A stretch of 64,000 nucleotides of DNA from an uncultured Prevotellaceae bacterium (GTDB taxonomy: Bacteria; Bacteroidota; Bacteroidia; Bacteroidales; Bacteroidaceae), in the NCBI GenBank assembly GCA_947168395.1, contig CAMVLT010000003.1:62001-126000 (forward strand), read 5' to 3'. The notes below the pieces were generated by a model. It did not search any database. It had not been told where the DNA came from and saw only the letters and a list, made by a program, of their open reading frames with translations. Each line of letters opens with the position of its first letter. Position 1 is the stretch's first letter. The translations under genes and the position numbers were made by a program. Below are positions 18,831 through 26,800 of the stretch, piece after piece.

Positions 18831-19276
18831 ATCGCTATCAGACTCTGTTGGCACAGCTGGCCATAGGCTATGAGTTTCTCAACTACTACCGCCGTGAGCA
18901 GGACCGCCAATGGGCAGAGAACCGTCATATAGAGATATTCACCCACTTCTGCGACCTCGTAGTAAAACACTATCGAGAGTCTCGCGAAGTGAAGTACTAT
19001 GCCGATTTACTGAACCTCACTCCCAAGTATCTCTGTAAAGCCATCCGAACAGCCTCCGGAGGCATCTCCTCTGGCCAGTGGATAGAACAATATGTGACGG
19101 CGCAGGCCAAGCGTCTGATTGAGACACGCACCACACTGACGCTTCAGGAAATAGCCTACATGCTCGGTTTTTCCGAACCAACGTCCTTCTACCGTTTTTT
19201 CAAGCGCGTCACTGGTATGACCTCAAAAGAATACCGTGACAGGAATGATAGCAGCTTAGAAAAAATGAAGCGTTAA
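18826..19276 (+). pseudogene. 5'-truncated AraC-family transcriptional regulator
   Basis: The last ~150 codons encode the end of a regulatory domain plus a full AraC-type double helix-turn-helix: REVKYYADLLNLTPKYL, then a QWIEQY linker, TLTLQEIAYMLGFSEPTSFY and FKRVTGMTSKEYRDR. The frame remains open upstream, but that translation is the antisense of the surface-protein remnant, so the N-terminal sensor half is lost. A TTG at 18848 could in principle start a 142-residue HTH-only protein. Lying just downstream of the mannan genes, it may be what is left of their regulator; that is inference. Confidence 0.65.
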
Positions 19277-19293
19277 TCTTCTATAATCGCTTT

Positions 19294-19321
19294 TTTGTTA
19301 CAAGCTTTTTTCGTAACTTTG
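19294..19321 (+). promoter_or_regulatory. Promoter of the Ala/Lys-rich exported protein gene
   Basis: TAACTTTG at 19314-19321 with TTTG at 19294-19297 (16-base spacing, slightly short), 30 bases before the ATG. Confidence 0.55.
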
Positions 19322-19351
19322 CAGCGGTTTAATCATTAAAAACGGAATACA

Positions 19352-19762
19352 ATGAAGAAAATTATCATGACAATGGCACTCGCTTTCACGATGCTGATGG
19401 GAGCGCAAACCGTTCAAGCACAGGAGGTTCTGACACCTGAGCAGCAGGCTGCTATGAAGGCTCAGGCCAAGGCCCAGAAGAAGGCCGAGAAGGAAGCCAA
19501 GGCTGCCGAAAAGGCTCAGAAGAAGAGAGAGAAGGAAGCCAAGAAGAAAGAACAGGAGATTAAGAAGCGCAAGAAGCTGGCTGACAACGCCAAGAAGGCC
19601 CAGAAGAAAGCTGAGGATGCTGAGAAGAAAGCCCAGAAGGCTATGCAGAAAGCAGCTGAAGAACCCAGCAACCTGAAGTTACAGGAGAAGTCGCTTAAGG
19701 CTCAGAAGGCTGCCCAGAAGGCTGCCGAAAAGGCAGCCAAGGCAGCAAGTAAAGTGAAATAA
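19352..19762 (+). CDS. Ala/Lys/Glu-rich exported helical protein, function unknown
   Basis: A 136-residue protein with a clear signal peptide (MKKIIMTMALAFTMLMGAQTVQAQ) followed by a ~110-residue, almost uninterrupted helix of Ala, Lys, Glu and Gln (repeats such as AQKKAEKEAKAAEK and KAQKAAQKAAEKAAK). There is no cysteine, so it is not a lipoprotein. The composition predicts a highly basic, extended or coiled-coil periplasmic protein resembling histone-like or TolA-linker sequences; I do not recognise a named family. It has its own promoter and ends exactly where the convergent GHL10 gene ends, with no intergenic base between the two stop codons. Confidence 0.8.
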   Translation: MKKIIMTMALAFTMLMGAQTVQAQEVLTPEQQAAMKAQAKAQKKAEKEAKAAEKAQKKREKEAKKKEQEIKKRKKLADNAKKAQKKAEDAEKKAQKAMQKAAEEPSNLKLQEKSLKAQKAAQKAAEKAAKAASKVK

Positions 19763-21247
19763 TCAGAGTCGGACAGTCTTCTTCCGGACTTTCGATTCAT
19801 TCTGCAGACGGTTGATGGCCGTCACGGCGTAGACATATTTCTGTTTGCCGTCCTCGTAGGGCAGCTTACAAAAGGTCTCCGGCGTGATGGCCACCATTTT
19901 TGATGCATCATTGGTGTTTACCTTTTCGCCCTTTGCGAAGCGGTAAACGACATACTGAGTGGCCTCATCGCGCCAATTCTTGCCCTTGGGAGCCGTCCAG
20001 AACAGCATATAGCCGTCGCTGGTCCATACGGGCTTCAGCTTGCGCACCTTGCCGGGGGTCTTCTTGTCAATGAAGCTCATGTCGGGTTGCAGGGCGGGCG
20101 TGCGCCAATAGTAGTTGCGCAGCATCGTGCCGTAGTTGCCCACATTGTCGACGGCAGCCTTGGCATACCACAGTATCGTTCCCTGCACGTTGTTCATCTG
20201 CCGGTGCAGCTGGTGCTTGGCCTGCTGCTGATGCTGCGAGGGATTCTTCGGGTCGGTAGCCTTCACCGTGCGCTCCACGTCCTCACCGATGATGAGCGGA
20301 CGCTTGCCGGCATGCTGGTTCCACCAGTGGATGAGCGTTTCGTAGTCGGCAGCCTTGTTGCCTATTTCCCAGTATATCTGCGGCACGCAGTAGTCGAGCC
20401 AGCCGTTGTTCACCCACAGCAGCACGTCGGCATAGAGGTCGTCGTAGTTCTGCAGTCCGTTGGTATTGCTGCCGATGCTGCTTGAGCGCTTGTTGCGGTA
20501 GATGCCGAAAGGCGAGATGCCCACCTTCACCCAAGGCTTGGCCTCGTGGACGGTCTTATAGAACTGCTCAATGAAGAGGTTCACGTTGTAGCGGCGCCAG
20601 TCGCCACGGTCACGAATGCCATTGCTATACTGTCTGAACTGCGCATCGTCGGGTATGGTCTGTCCAGCTGCGGGATAGGGATAAAAGTAGTCGTCCATGT
20701 GGATACCGTCCACGTCGTAGCGGGTGACGATGTCGCGTGCCACCTCGCAGATGTAGTCGCGGTTCTCGGGAATGCCGGGATTCAGGATGGTCAGCCCGTC
20801 ATACTCGAAGCAGTTCTGCGGCTTGCGCTTGGCTATGTGGTTGGAAGCCAGCAAGGTAGTGCTCTTGGTACGGGCACGGTAGGGGTTAATCCATGCGTGC
20901 AGCTCCATACCGCGACGATGGCACTGGTCAATCATCCAGCGCAGGGGGTCCCAGTAAGGCGACGGGGCCTGTCCCTGCCTTCCGGTAAGGAAACGGCTCC
21001 ACGGCTCGATGCCACTTTCGTAGAGGGCGTCACACTCAGGACGTACCTGAAAGATGATGGTGTTCACACCGTCGCGCCACAACTCGTCCAGCTGGTAGCT
21101 GAGCGTCTGCTGCATCTTCTGCGTCCCCATTCCCTGGAACTGTCCGTTCACACACTGGATCCAGGCTCCACGCATTTCGCGCTTTTGTGCCCAGACCGTT
21201 GTAGCCCCTAAGGCCACTAATAATAATAAAAGGTGTATCTTCTTCAT
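19763..21247 (-). CDS. GHL10-family (YngK-like) glycosyl hydrolase, exported
   Basis: A 494-residue protein with a signal peptide (MKKIHLLLLLVALGATTVWAQ). Residues ~24-330 form the glycosyl-hydrolase-like 10 (GHL10, DUF187) TIM barrel: REMRGAWIQCVN at the start, TIIFQVRPECDALY, LHAWINPYRAR, and the acidic DGIHMDDYFYPYP. The C-terminal ~150 residues look like a fibronectin-type extension. Members of this family have been linked to cleavage of peptidoglycan glycan strands or exopolysaccharide; substrate here is unknown. It is last in a leftward operon, its start overlapping the HAD gene stop by 4 bases. Confidence 0.87.
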   Translation of the reverse strand: MKKIHLLLLLVALGATTVWAQKREMRGAWIQCVNGQFQGMGTQKMQQTLSYQLDELWRDGVNTIIFQVRPECDALYESGIEPWSRFLTGRQGQAPSPYWDPLRWMIDQCHRRGMELHAWINPYRARTKSTTLLASNHIAKRKPQNCFEYDGLTILNPGIPENRDYICEVARDIVTRYDVDGIHMDDYFYPYPAAGQTIPDDAQFRQYSNGIRDRGDWRRYNVNLFIEQFYKTVHEAKPWVKVGISPFGIYRNKRSSSIGSNTNGLQNYDDLYADVLLWVNNGWLDYCVPQIYWEIGNKAADYETLIHWWNQHAGKRPLIIGEDVERTVKATDPKNPSQHQQQAKHQLHRQMNNVQGTILWYAKAAVDNVGNYGTMLRNYYWRTPALQPDMSFIDKKTPGKVRKLKPVWTSDGYMLFWTAPKGKNWRDEATQYVVYRFAKGEKVNTNDASKMVAITPETFCKLPYEDGKQKYVYAVTAINRLQNESKVRKKTVRL

Positions 21248-21870
21248 TGTTTGTTGATATATTCGTAGATTGTTGTCGTCCAGTCGGCTCCGTTCTGAGG
21301 GCAGTACGTGCGTATCCCTATCTGGCTGGCCGTCGCCACGTTGCGCGGCCCGTCGTCGATGAACAGCGTTTCCGATGCCATAATCTTCTCCGTCATCAGC
21401 ACGCGGTGGAAGAACTCCGTGTCAGGCTTCATCACGCCTAACTGGTAGCTCAGGTAGCAGGCATCCATGTAGTAGTCGATGCTATGGCCGTGACCGTCGA
21501 ACTCCGTCGAACGCACCCACGACATCATGTAAGGGTTGGTATTCGAGAGCAGGATAATGCGATACCCCTCACTGCGCAGACGCAGCAGCGCATCGAGGTT
21601 GCGTTGTGGCACCTCCTTGACATAGCCGAGCCAGGCATGACGGCACTCGTCGTAAGTCACCTCGCGGCCCACCTGTCGGCTCAGCTCCTCGCGGAACGCC
21701 TCTGCCGATATTTTTCCTTCCTCTAACTGGCCGAATATGCCCATCTGAGTGTAGGCATCCATCTGCTCCTCAGCATTCTCCAAGCCGAGGCTCTTGAAGC
21801 GGCGCAGAGCTTCATCGGGGGCAAGTGTTATAATGACGCCACCCAGGTCGAATATCAGGTTCTTTATCAT
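21244..21870 (-). CDS. HAD-superfamily (subclass IA) phosphatase
   Basis: A 208-residue cytoplasmic hydrolase. Motif I is FDLGGVI with nucleophile Asp8, motif II is LLSNTNP, and motif IV is FIDDGPRN near residue 176. The FDLGGVI form (Gly in place of the second Asp) resembles YihX-type sugar-phosphate phosphatases. A helical cap spans ~residues 15-85. The ATG shares one base with the metH stop (TGATG), so translation is probably coupled. The substrate cannot be read from sequence. Confidence 0.85.
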   Translation of the reverse strand: MIKNLIFDLGGVIITLAPDEALRRFKSLGLENAEEQMDAYTQMGIFGQLEEGKISAEAFREELSRQVGREVTYDECRHAWLGYVKEVPQRNLDALLRLRSEGYRIILLSNTNPYMMSWVRSTEFDGHGHSIDYYMDACYLSYQLGVMKPDTEFFHRVLMTEKIMASETLFIDDGPRNVATASQIGIRTYCPQNGADWTTTIYEYINKQ

Positions 21871-24704
21871 CAGTCAAATAGTTTGGGTTTATTCTTACGC
21901 GCCTCTTCCAACGAGACAGGTTGTCTCTGTTCCTGCTGGTAGTCCTGACGCAGTTTTTCGTACTTCTCGCTGAGTTCGTGTTCCACGGCTGGCTCGTCGT
22001 TCATCAGGCGTGCAGCCACCAATGCGTTCTGCGAGGCATCTTTCATCCATACCACTGGACCTCCATAGACGGGGGCAATCTTCAGCGCCACATGCAGTTC
22101 GCTGGTGGTCGCGCCACCTATCATGATAGGGATGTTCAGCCCTGCCCGCTTCAGTTCCATAGCCACGTTGACCATCTCTTCGAGGCTCGGTGTGATAAGT
22201 CCCGAAAGGCCTATCATATCGACCTGCTCCTCGATAGCCTTGCGCACTATCTGCTCGGCAGGCACCATCACGCCCATATCGATGACCTCGTAGCCGTTGC
22301 AGGCCATGACCACCGAAACGATGTTCTTGCCAATGTCGTGGACGTCGCCCTTGACGGTGGCTAAGAGCACCTTCCCAGCTTTCCCAGATTCTCCCGACTT
22401 GCCGGCTTCTATGTAGGGTTGCAGGATGTTGACTGCCTGCTTCATGGTGCGGGCGGTCTTCACGACCTGCGGCAGAAACATCTTCCCTTCGCCGAAGAGT
22501 TTGCCGACGCGGTTCATACCCGCCATCAGCGGTCCTTCAATGATGTCGACGGCACGCGGATATTTCCCAAGAGCTTCCTTCAGGTCAGCTTCCAAGTTGT
22601 CGCCGATGCCACGGACGAGGGCGTCGGATAAACGCTGGGAAACGGGACCCTCCTGGCCCACCAGACCCACCCCCGGCCCCTCCCTGTTAAGGGAGGGGAG
22701 AAGAATGTCTCCAACCAATTGCCCCCCTCCCTCAACAGGGAGGGGCCGGGGGTGGGTCTGAGGGGTCTGGTGGGTCTGTTGGCTCCCTATCTCAATCAAT
22801 CGCTCCGCCGCTCCCTTCTTTCTGTTCAGCACCACATCCTCAATGATTTCCAGCTGGTCTTGGGGAATATCATTGTATGTCACCTTCGTTGCGGGATTGA
22901 CGATGCCGAAGTCCATGCCCTGCTGGATGGCGTGATAGAGGAACACGGCATGCATGGCCTCACGGATATAGTTGTTGCCCCGGAACGAGAACGACAGGTT
23001 GCTGACGCCGCCGCTGACGTGCGCTCCCGGCAGGTGCTGACGAATCCAGCCCGTAGCCCGAATAAAGTCTACAGCGTAGGCGTCGTGCTCCTCCATACCT
23101 GTGGCTATCGCTAAGATGTTGGGGTCGAAGATAATGTCGAATGGATTCATGCCAACCTGCTCTGTCAGAATACGATATGCCCGCTGGGCTATCTCTATCC
23201 GTCGTTCGTAGGAGGTGGCCTGTCCCTGCTCGTCAAAGCACATCACCACGACGGCAGCACCATATCGCATGCAGTCGCGGGCGTGGCTGACGAACACCTC
23301 TTCGCCCTCCTTCAGCGAGATGCTGTTGACTATGCTCTTGCCCTGCACGCATTGCAGTCCGGCCACGATAACGTCCCACTTCGACGAGTCAATCATCACG
23401 GGTACACGGGCAATGTCGGGCTCGGAGGCTATCATGTTGAGGAAGTTCACCATCTCCTCACGGGCATCGAGCAGACCGTCGTCCATGTTAATGTCGATGA
23501 CCATCGCGCCGTCCTGCACTTGCTTGCGTGCAATGGTGACGGCCTCGTCGTAGTTCTTCTCCTTGATGAGTCTGAGGAACTTGCGTGAGCCAGCCACGTT
23601 GCAGCGTTCGCCGACGTTGATGAACGTTGAACGTTGAACGTTGAACGTTGAACGTTCAATGTTTAGCAGCTCCAGTCCCGACAGCCACATCGACTGCGGC
23701 TTCTGGGCGGGCTGGTGGGGCTGCTTGCCCTCAACCAGGGGAACGTAGCGGGCTATGAATTCATCGGTCGTGCCACAACAGCCGCCGATGATGTTGACAA
23801 GCCCCTCGTCGACAAGCTCCCCCATCTGCGGAGCCATCGACTCGGCCGTCTCATCGTAGAGGCCTAAGGAGTTGGGCAGTCCGGCATTGGGGTAGCACGA
23901 TATATAATAAGGTGCACGTTGCGCCAGCTCCTTCAGGAAGGGTTTCATCTGGCGGGCACCAAACGAGCAGTTCAATCCGATAGAGAATATAGGATAGGTA
24001 GATACGCTGGCCAGGTAGGCTTCCAGCGTCTGCCCTGAGAGCGTGCGCCCTGCCAAGTCGCTGACGGTTACGCTCAGCATGATAGGCAGCGTGACGCCCC
24101 GTTGCTGCATGGCGGTCATCGCGGCATCAATGGCGCACTTCGAGTTCAGCGAGTCGAAGATGGTCTCTATGAGCAGGGCGTCTACCCCACCCTCTATGAG
24201 TGCGTCCATCTGCTCCAAGTAGGCCTCGAACAGCTGACTGTAGGTCAGGTCGCGACGGGCGGGATTGCTCACGTCGGGCGACATCGAGCACGTCTTGTTG
24301 GTCGGGCCTACGGAGCCGGCTACGAAGCGGGGCTTGTCTGACGTGGAGAACTCGTCGGCACACTGGCGGGCCAGCCTTGCGCCAGCCAACGCCATCTCGC
24401 GGGCATAGTTCTGCAGATGGTAGTCGGCCTGCGAGATGCGTTGCGCGCTGAACGTATTGGTCTCGATGATGTCGGCACCTGCCTGCAGGTAGCGGCGGTG
24501 GATGTCGGTAACAACGTCGGGCCGCGTCAGACAGAGCATGTCGTTGTTGCCCTTCATTTGGACGTTGAACGTTGAACGTTGAACATTGAACGTTTTGCCG
24601 CGGAAGTCATCTTCCGTCAGCCCGTAGGACTGAATCATCGTGCCCATAGCACCGTCCAATATCAATATTCGCTCCTTGATAATATCATGCAGGTTCTTCT
24701 TCAT
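21870..24704 (-). CDS. metH: Cobalamin-dependent methionine synthase (core MetH) with in-frame repeat insertions
   Basis: Transfers methyl from 5-methyl-THF through cobalamin to homocysteine. I use ATG 24704 ([14 protein letters not shown]); a TTG at 24728 falls in repeat sequence. The 944 residues comprise the homocysteine domain (~1-335, zinc cysteines in IGLNCSFG and GGCCGTTDE), the pterin-binding domain (~362-620, [12 protein letters not shown]) and the cobalamin domain (~690-910, [10 protein letters not shown] with the cobalt-ligating His). The C-terminal AdoMet reactivation domain of ~1230-residue MetH is absent, as in core MetH proteins, so a separate reactivator would be needed. Three repeats are translated in frame: FNVQRST units at residues ~37-47 and ~347-361, and a GC-rich inverted repeat at ~641-686. 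All lie at domain edges or linkers, so the protein is probably active. Confidence 0.93.
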   Translation of the reverse strand: MKKNLHDIIKERILILDGAMGTMIQSYGLTEDDFRGKTFNVQRSTFNVQMKGNNDMLCLTRPDVVTDIHRRYLQAGADIIETNTFSAQRISQADYHLQNYAREMALAGARLARQCADEFSTSDKPRFVAGSVGPTNKTCSMSPDVSNPARRDLTYSQLFEAYLEQMDALIEGGVDALLIETIFDSLNSKCAIDAAMTAMQQRGVTLPIMLSVTVSDLAGRTLSGQTLEAYLASVSTYPIFSIGLNCSFGARQMKPFLKELAQRAPYYISCYPNAGLPNSLGLYDETAESMAPQMGELVDEGLVNIIGGCCGTTDEFIARYVPLVEGKQPHQPAQKPQSMWLSGLELLNIERSTFNVQRSTFINVGERCNVAGSRKFLRLIKEKNYDEAVTIARKQVQDGAMVIDINMDDGLLDAREEMVNFLNMIASEPDIARVPVMIDSSKWDVIVAGLQCVQGKSIVNSISLKEGEEVFVSHARDCMRYGAAVVVMCFDEQGQATSYERRIEIAQRAYRILTEQVGMNPFDIIFDPNILAIATGMEEHDAYAVDFIRATGWIRQHLPGAHVSGGVSNLSFSFRGNNYIREAMHAVFLYHAIQQGMDFGIVNPATKVTYNDIPQDQLEIIEDVVLNRKKGAAERLIEIGSQQTHQTPQTHPRPLPVEGGGQLVGDILLPSLNREGPGVGLVGQEGPVSQRLSDALVRGIGDNLEADLKEALGKYPRAVDIIEGPLMAGMNRVGKLFGEGKMFLPQVVKTARTMKQAVNILQPYIEAGKSGESGKAGKVLLATVKGDVHDIGKNIVSVVMACNGYEVIDMGVMVPAEQIVRKAIEEQVDMIGLSGLITPSLEEMVNVAMELKRAGLNIPIMIGGATTSELHVALKIAPVYGGPVVWMKDASQNALVAARLMNDEPAVEHELSEKYEKLRQDYQQEQRQPVSLEEARKNKPKLFD
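22647..22782. repeat. GC-rich inverted repeat inserted in frame in metH
   Basis: Arms 22662-22688 and 22734-22760 are perfect 27-bp inverted complements. Each arm end is itself a 9-bp hairpin of the form CCCCTCCCT-(4 nt)-AGGGAGGGG. On the metH strand it encodes a low-complexity peptide containing RPLPVEGGG and [11 protein letters not shown], between the cap of the cobalamin module and the pterin domain. It looks like a mobile palindromic element that kept the frame open. Confidence 0.8.
23622..23662 (-). repeat. GTTCAAC-type heptamer tract in metH (domain linker)
   Basis: Plus strand GAAC followed by repeated GTTGAAC units, ending GTTCAATG. It is translated in metH as the heptad FNVQRST repeated, between the homocysteine and pterin domains. 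Confidence 0.8.
24563..24594 (-). repeat. GTTCAAC-type heptamer tract near the metH N-terminus
   Basis: About four CGTTGAA/CATTGAA units on the plus strand, translated in metH as [11 protein letters not shown] after the FRGK segment (residues ~37-47). Confidence 0.8.
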
Positions 24705-24712
24705 CCTCAAAT

Positions 24713-24775
24713 AACGTTCAATGTTCAACGTTCAATGTTCAATGTTCAATGTTCAATGTTCAACGTTCAATATCT
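24713..24775 (-). repeat. GTTCAAC/GTTCAAT heptamer tract filling the smpB-metH spacer
   Basis: About eight alternating GTTCAAC and GTTCAAT units (plus strand) occupy essentially the whole 62-base spacer. On the minus strand the first unit (ATTGAAC) supplies the TGA stop of smpB. Confidence 0.85.
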
Positions 24776-25246
24776 CTTGAACGCGCGGTCCATCTCGCGG
24801 CGGTCCTCCTTCTCCTTCAACGTCTGGCGCTTGTCGAACGACTTCTTACCCTTGCACAGCGCGATGTCCATCTTGGCACGTCCGTGCTCGTCGAGGAACA
24901 CCAGCAGTGGCACAATGGTGTAGCCCGTCTGCTTCGTGGCGCTCTGCAGCTTGCGTATCTCGCGCTTCGTCAGCAGCAGTTTGCGGTCGCGCTTCTGCTC
25001 GTGGTTGTTGTACGAGCCATAGAAGTAGGGCGACACACTCATGCCGCGCACCCACATCTCGCCGTTGATAATCAGGCAGTAGCTGTCTACCAGACTGGCC
25101 TTGCCTGCACGTATGGACTTGATTTCCGTACCCGTCAGCACGATGCCCGCCGTCAGGGTCTCAATGATGAAGTACTCGAACTGAGCCTTCTTGTTGCGTA
25201 TGTTGACAGGACTCTTTTTCCTGATCTCCTCTTCTTGTTTGTTCAT
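24767..25246 (-). CDS. smpB: SsrA-binding protein
   Basis: A 159-residue tmRNA-binding protein for trans-translation rescue of stalled ribosomes. It shows the SmpB fold: [52 protein letters not shown], then [15 protein letters not shown] and a basic C-terminal tail ([16 protein letters not shown]) that enters the decoding channel. Length is normal. Its ATG overlaps the stop of the upstream DMP19 gene by 4 bases. The gene ends in the heptamer repeat, which provides its stop codon. Confidence 0.96.
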   Translation of the reverse strand: MNKQEEEIRKKSPVNIRNKKAQFEYFIIETLTAGIVLTGTEIKSIRAGKASLVDSYCLIINGEMWVRGMSVSPYFYGSYNNHEQKRDRKLLLTKREIRKLQSATKQTGYTIVPLLVFLDEHGRAKMDIALCKGKKSFDKRQTLKEKEDRREMDRAFKRY

Positions 25247-25749
25247 TGCTCAATCGTTGCAAAATTCTCAATATGCTCATCCACGTAGTGGGCCACCATC
25301 GACATCCACTCCTCCTCGTTCTCGATGAAGGCATCGTCCAGGTCGTCGAACTCGGGCATCTGCTCGAACAACGCCATAAACTCCTCCTCCGTCAGTTCAC
25401 GCTCTATCTGCTCGCGATGCTTCAGCCATAGCGAATGGGCGTCGTAGATGAGTTTCGACAGGTCGCGCAGTCCCCACAGCTTCATGGCTTTGGCAAAGGG
25501 ATTCTTGAAGATGAACGGCCCGTAGCCGTTGTGTATCAGCTGCACGAAACCACCGTCCATCACCTCCTCGTGCAGGGTGTCCCATGCCAGCAAGGTCACC
25601 TGGTCGGCGTTCAGCTCGGCCATCGACTCGGCCGTCAGCTCACCGCCGATGGCCCCACGAATAGCGTCGATGAACACCTGCACAAAGGCATCCATTCCCT
25701 CAGCGGCTGCCTGCTGCAGAGCCGCGTCTTTCACTATCACTTCCTTCAT
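25243..25749 (-). CDS. DMP19/DUF4375-family protein
   Basis: A 168-residue acidic cytoplasmic protein. I use ATG 25749 ([11 protein letters not shown]) because the in-frame sequence further upstream is repeat-derived and a good promoter lies just before this ATG. The central motif [21 protein letters not shown] matches the DUF4375/DMP19 pattern (a GGFxQ...N-x-G block); the rest is helical and Glu/Asp-rich. Neisserial DMP19 is a DNA-mimic protein, but nothing here proves that role. First gene of the leftward operon with smpB, metH, HAD and GHL10 genes. Confidence 0.75.
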   Translation of the reverse strand: MKEVIVKDAALQQAAAEGMDAFVQVFIDAIRGAIGGELTAESMAELNADQVTLLAWDTLHEEVMDGGFVQLIHNGYGPFIFKNPFAKAMKLWGLRDLSKLIYDAHSLWLKHREQIERELTEEEFMALFEQMPEFDDLDDAFIENEEEWMSMVAHYVDEHIENFATIEQ

Positions 25750-25757
25750 ATTGGGTG

Positions 25758-25789
25758 CAAAGTTACTAATAAGTGAGCAAAATACCAAA
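25758..25789 (-). promoter_or_regulatory. Promoter of the DMP19-smpB-metH operon
   Basis: CAAAGTTA at 25758-25765 (TAACTTTG on the minus strand) and CAAA at 25786-25789 (TTTG), spaced by 20 bases: a full Bacteroidota consensus promoter only 8 bases before the ATG. Confidence 0.75.
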
Positions 25790-25847
25790 CATATCGATGC
25801 TTTTCTTAGTGACAGGCGGCGTACCCCCTGGAACGTAAAATACAGAA

Positions 25848-25978
25848 TTATCTTGACAAACCGACTCGTGAGAATCGCGTGGCGGTCAGCAACGGCCAAT
25901 TGCCCGTCAAATACGCGAGTTTTGCCCCATTCGCAACTCCCTGTAAGCGTGACGCTTACGAAAATCAGGTCAAGATAA
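25848..25978. mobile_element. MITE-like element with 10-bp terminal inverted repeats
   Basis: TTATCTTGAC at 25848-25857 and its exact inverted complement at 25969-25978 bound 131 bases. An internal 7-bp hairpin GTAAGCG-TGA-CGCTTAC lies at 25943-25959. No transposase is encoded. The 560-base gap between DMP19 and mgtC also holds the 22-bp repeats described separately; no gene was seen there. Confidence 0.45.
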
Positions 25979-26024
25979 AGCCCCTGAAAGCCCCCTAAAA
26001 GCTCCCATTTTCGCCCCTTTAATC

Positions 26025-26090
26025 CTGAGTTTTGGGTAGGGTAAACCTGGGGTTTAGGTAGGGTAAACTCCCACTTTACCCTACCCAAAC
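26025..26090. repeat. 22-bp tandem repeat, locus 1, with inverted third copy
   Basis: Two direct 22-bp units (26025-26046, 26047-26068), both ending in GGGTAGGGTAAAC or AGGTAGGGTAAAC, are followed by an inverted partial copy TTTACCCTACCCAAAC at 26075-26090. The same unit recurs at 41.6 kb. Confidence 0.8.
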
Positions 26091-26284
26091 TCCAAGTCCG
26101 CTCTGTTTTGTCAACATTTTTGCCGAAGAGAGCCTGAAAATCCGCTTCCCGCTTCCAGATTGAAGATTCCGAGATACCTGATTTTTATCCATATTTTTTG
26201 ACAAAACACGTTTTGCTGCACTTTTCACAAACCTCACGAAAACCTATTAAAATGCTCCCGCAAACACATTTTTGCGCCTTTTTG

Positions 26285-26315
26285 TTTGCCATGTCAGATA
26301 ATCTTCGTACCTTTG
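26285..26315 (+). promoter_or_regulatory. Promoter of the mgtC-DUF4105-secA run
   Basis: TTTG at 26285-26288 and TACCTTTG at 26308-26315 spaced by 19 bases; start codon 12 bases downstream. Confidence 0.7.
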
Positions 26316-26326
26316 CACCCTACGTT

Positions 26327-26800
26327 ATGACAACTGAATTTATACTCCGCATTTTTATCGCCGGACTGCTTGGCGGTGCCATCGGTCTCGAGCGTGAATA
26401 CCGGGCTAAGGAAGCCGGTTTCCGCACCCATTTCCTGGTGGGACTGGGTAGCGGCCTGTTTATGATTCTGTCGGCCCACGGTTTCAGCGACATTGCCATC
26501 AACGAGGCCGCCCGCCACGACGTGTCGCGCATTGCCGCCCAGGTGGTGTCGGGCATTGGTTTTATAGGTGCCGGCTGCATTATATTTCAGAAGAACGCCG
26601 TCCGCGGACTGACCACAGCCGCCGGACTGTGGGTGGCAGCAGCCATTGGCATGGCGGCAGGCGCCGGCATGTTTGCCGTGGCTACAGCTGCTACGGCAAT
26701 GGTCATCGTCTGTCTGGAGCTGATGGACTTCCTGCACCACCACGTATTCCCCAAGAATCATCAAAATGGAAACGATGCCGACGACGAGGTTGACAGTTAG
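26327..26800 (+). CDS. MgtC/SapB-family inner-membrane protein
   Basis: A 157-residue protein with about four to five membrane segments. ATG 26327 (MTTEFILRIFIAGLLGG) follows the promoter and gives the classical MgtC N-terminus GAIGLEREYRAKEAGFRTH; upstream in-frame codons are non-coding. The conserved VSGIGFIGAGCIIF and VRGLTTAAGLWVAAAIG blocks are present. MgtC proteins influence ATP synthase, Mg2+ or membrane-potential homeostasis in other bacteria. The C-terminal soluble domain of long MgtC is absent, as in SapB-type short forms. Its 3' end overlaps the next gene by 35 bases. Confidence 0.9.
   Translation: MTTEFILRIFIAGLLGGAIGLEREYRAKEAGFRTHFLVGLGSGLFMILSAHGFSDIAINEAARHDVSRIAAQVVSGIGFIGAGCIIFQKNAVRGLTTAAGLWVAAAIGMAAGAGMFAVATAATAMVIVCLELMDFLHHHVFPKNHQNGNDADDEVDS

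Noticed and set aside
22647..22782. Possible CRISPR or rho-independent terminator
   Set aside because: Only one inverted pair without regular spacers, and it lies inside an intact reading frame.
25750..26088. N-terminal extension of the DMP19 gene
   Set aside because: It runs through a promoter, the MITE-like element and 22-bp repeats; the promoter lies just before the internal ATG at 25749.
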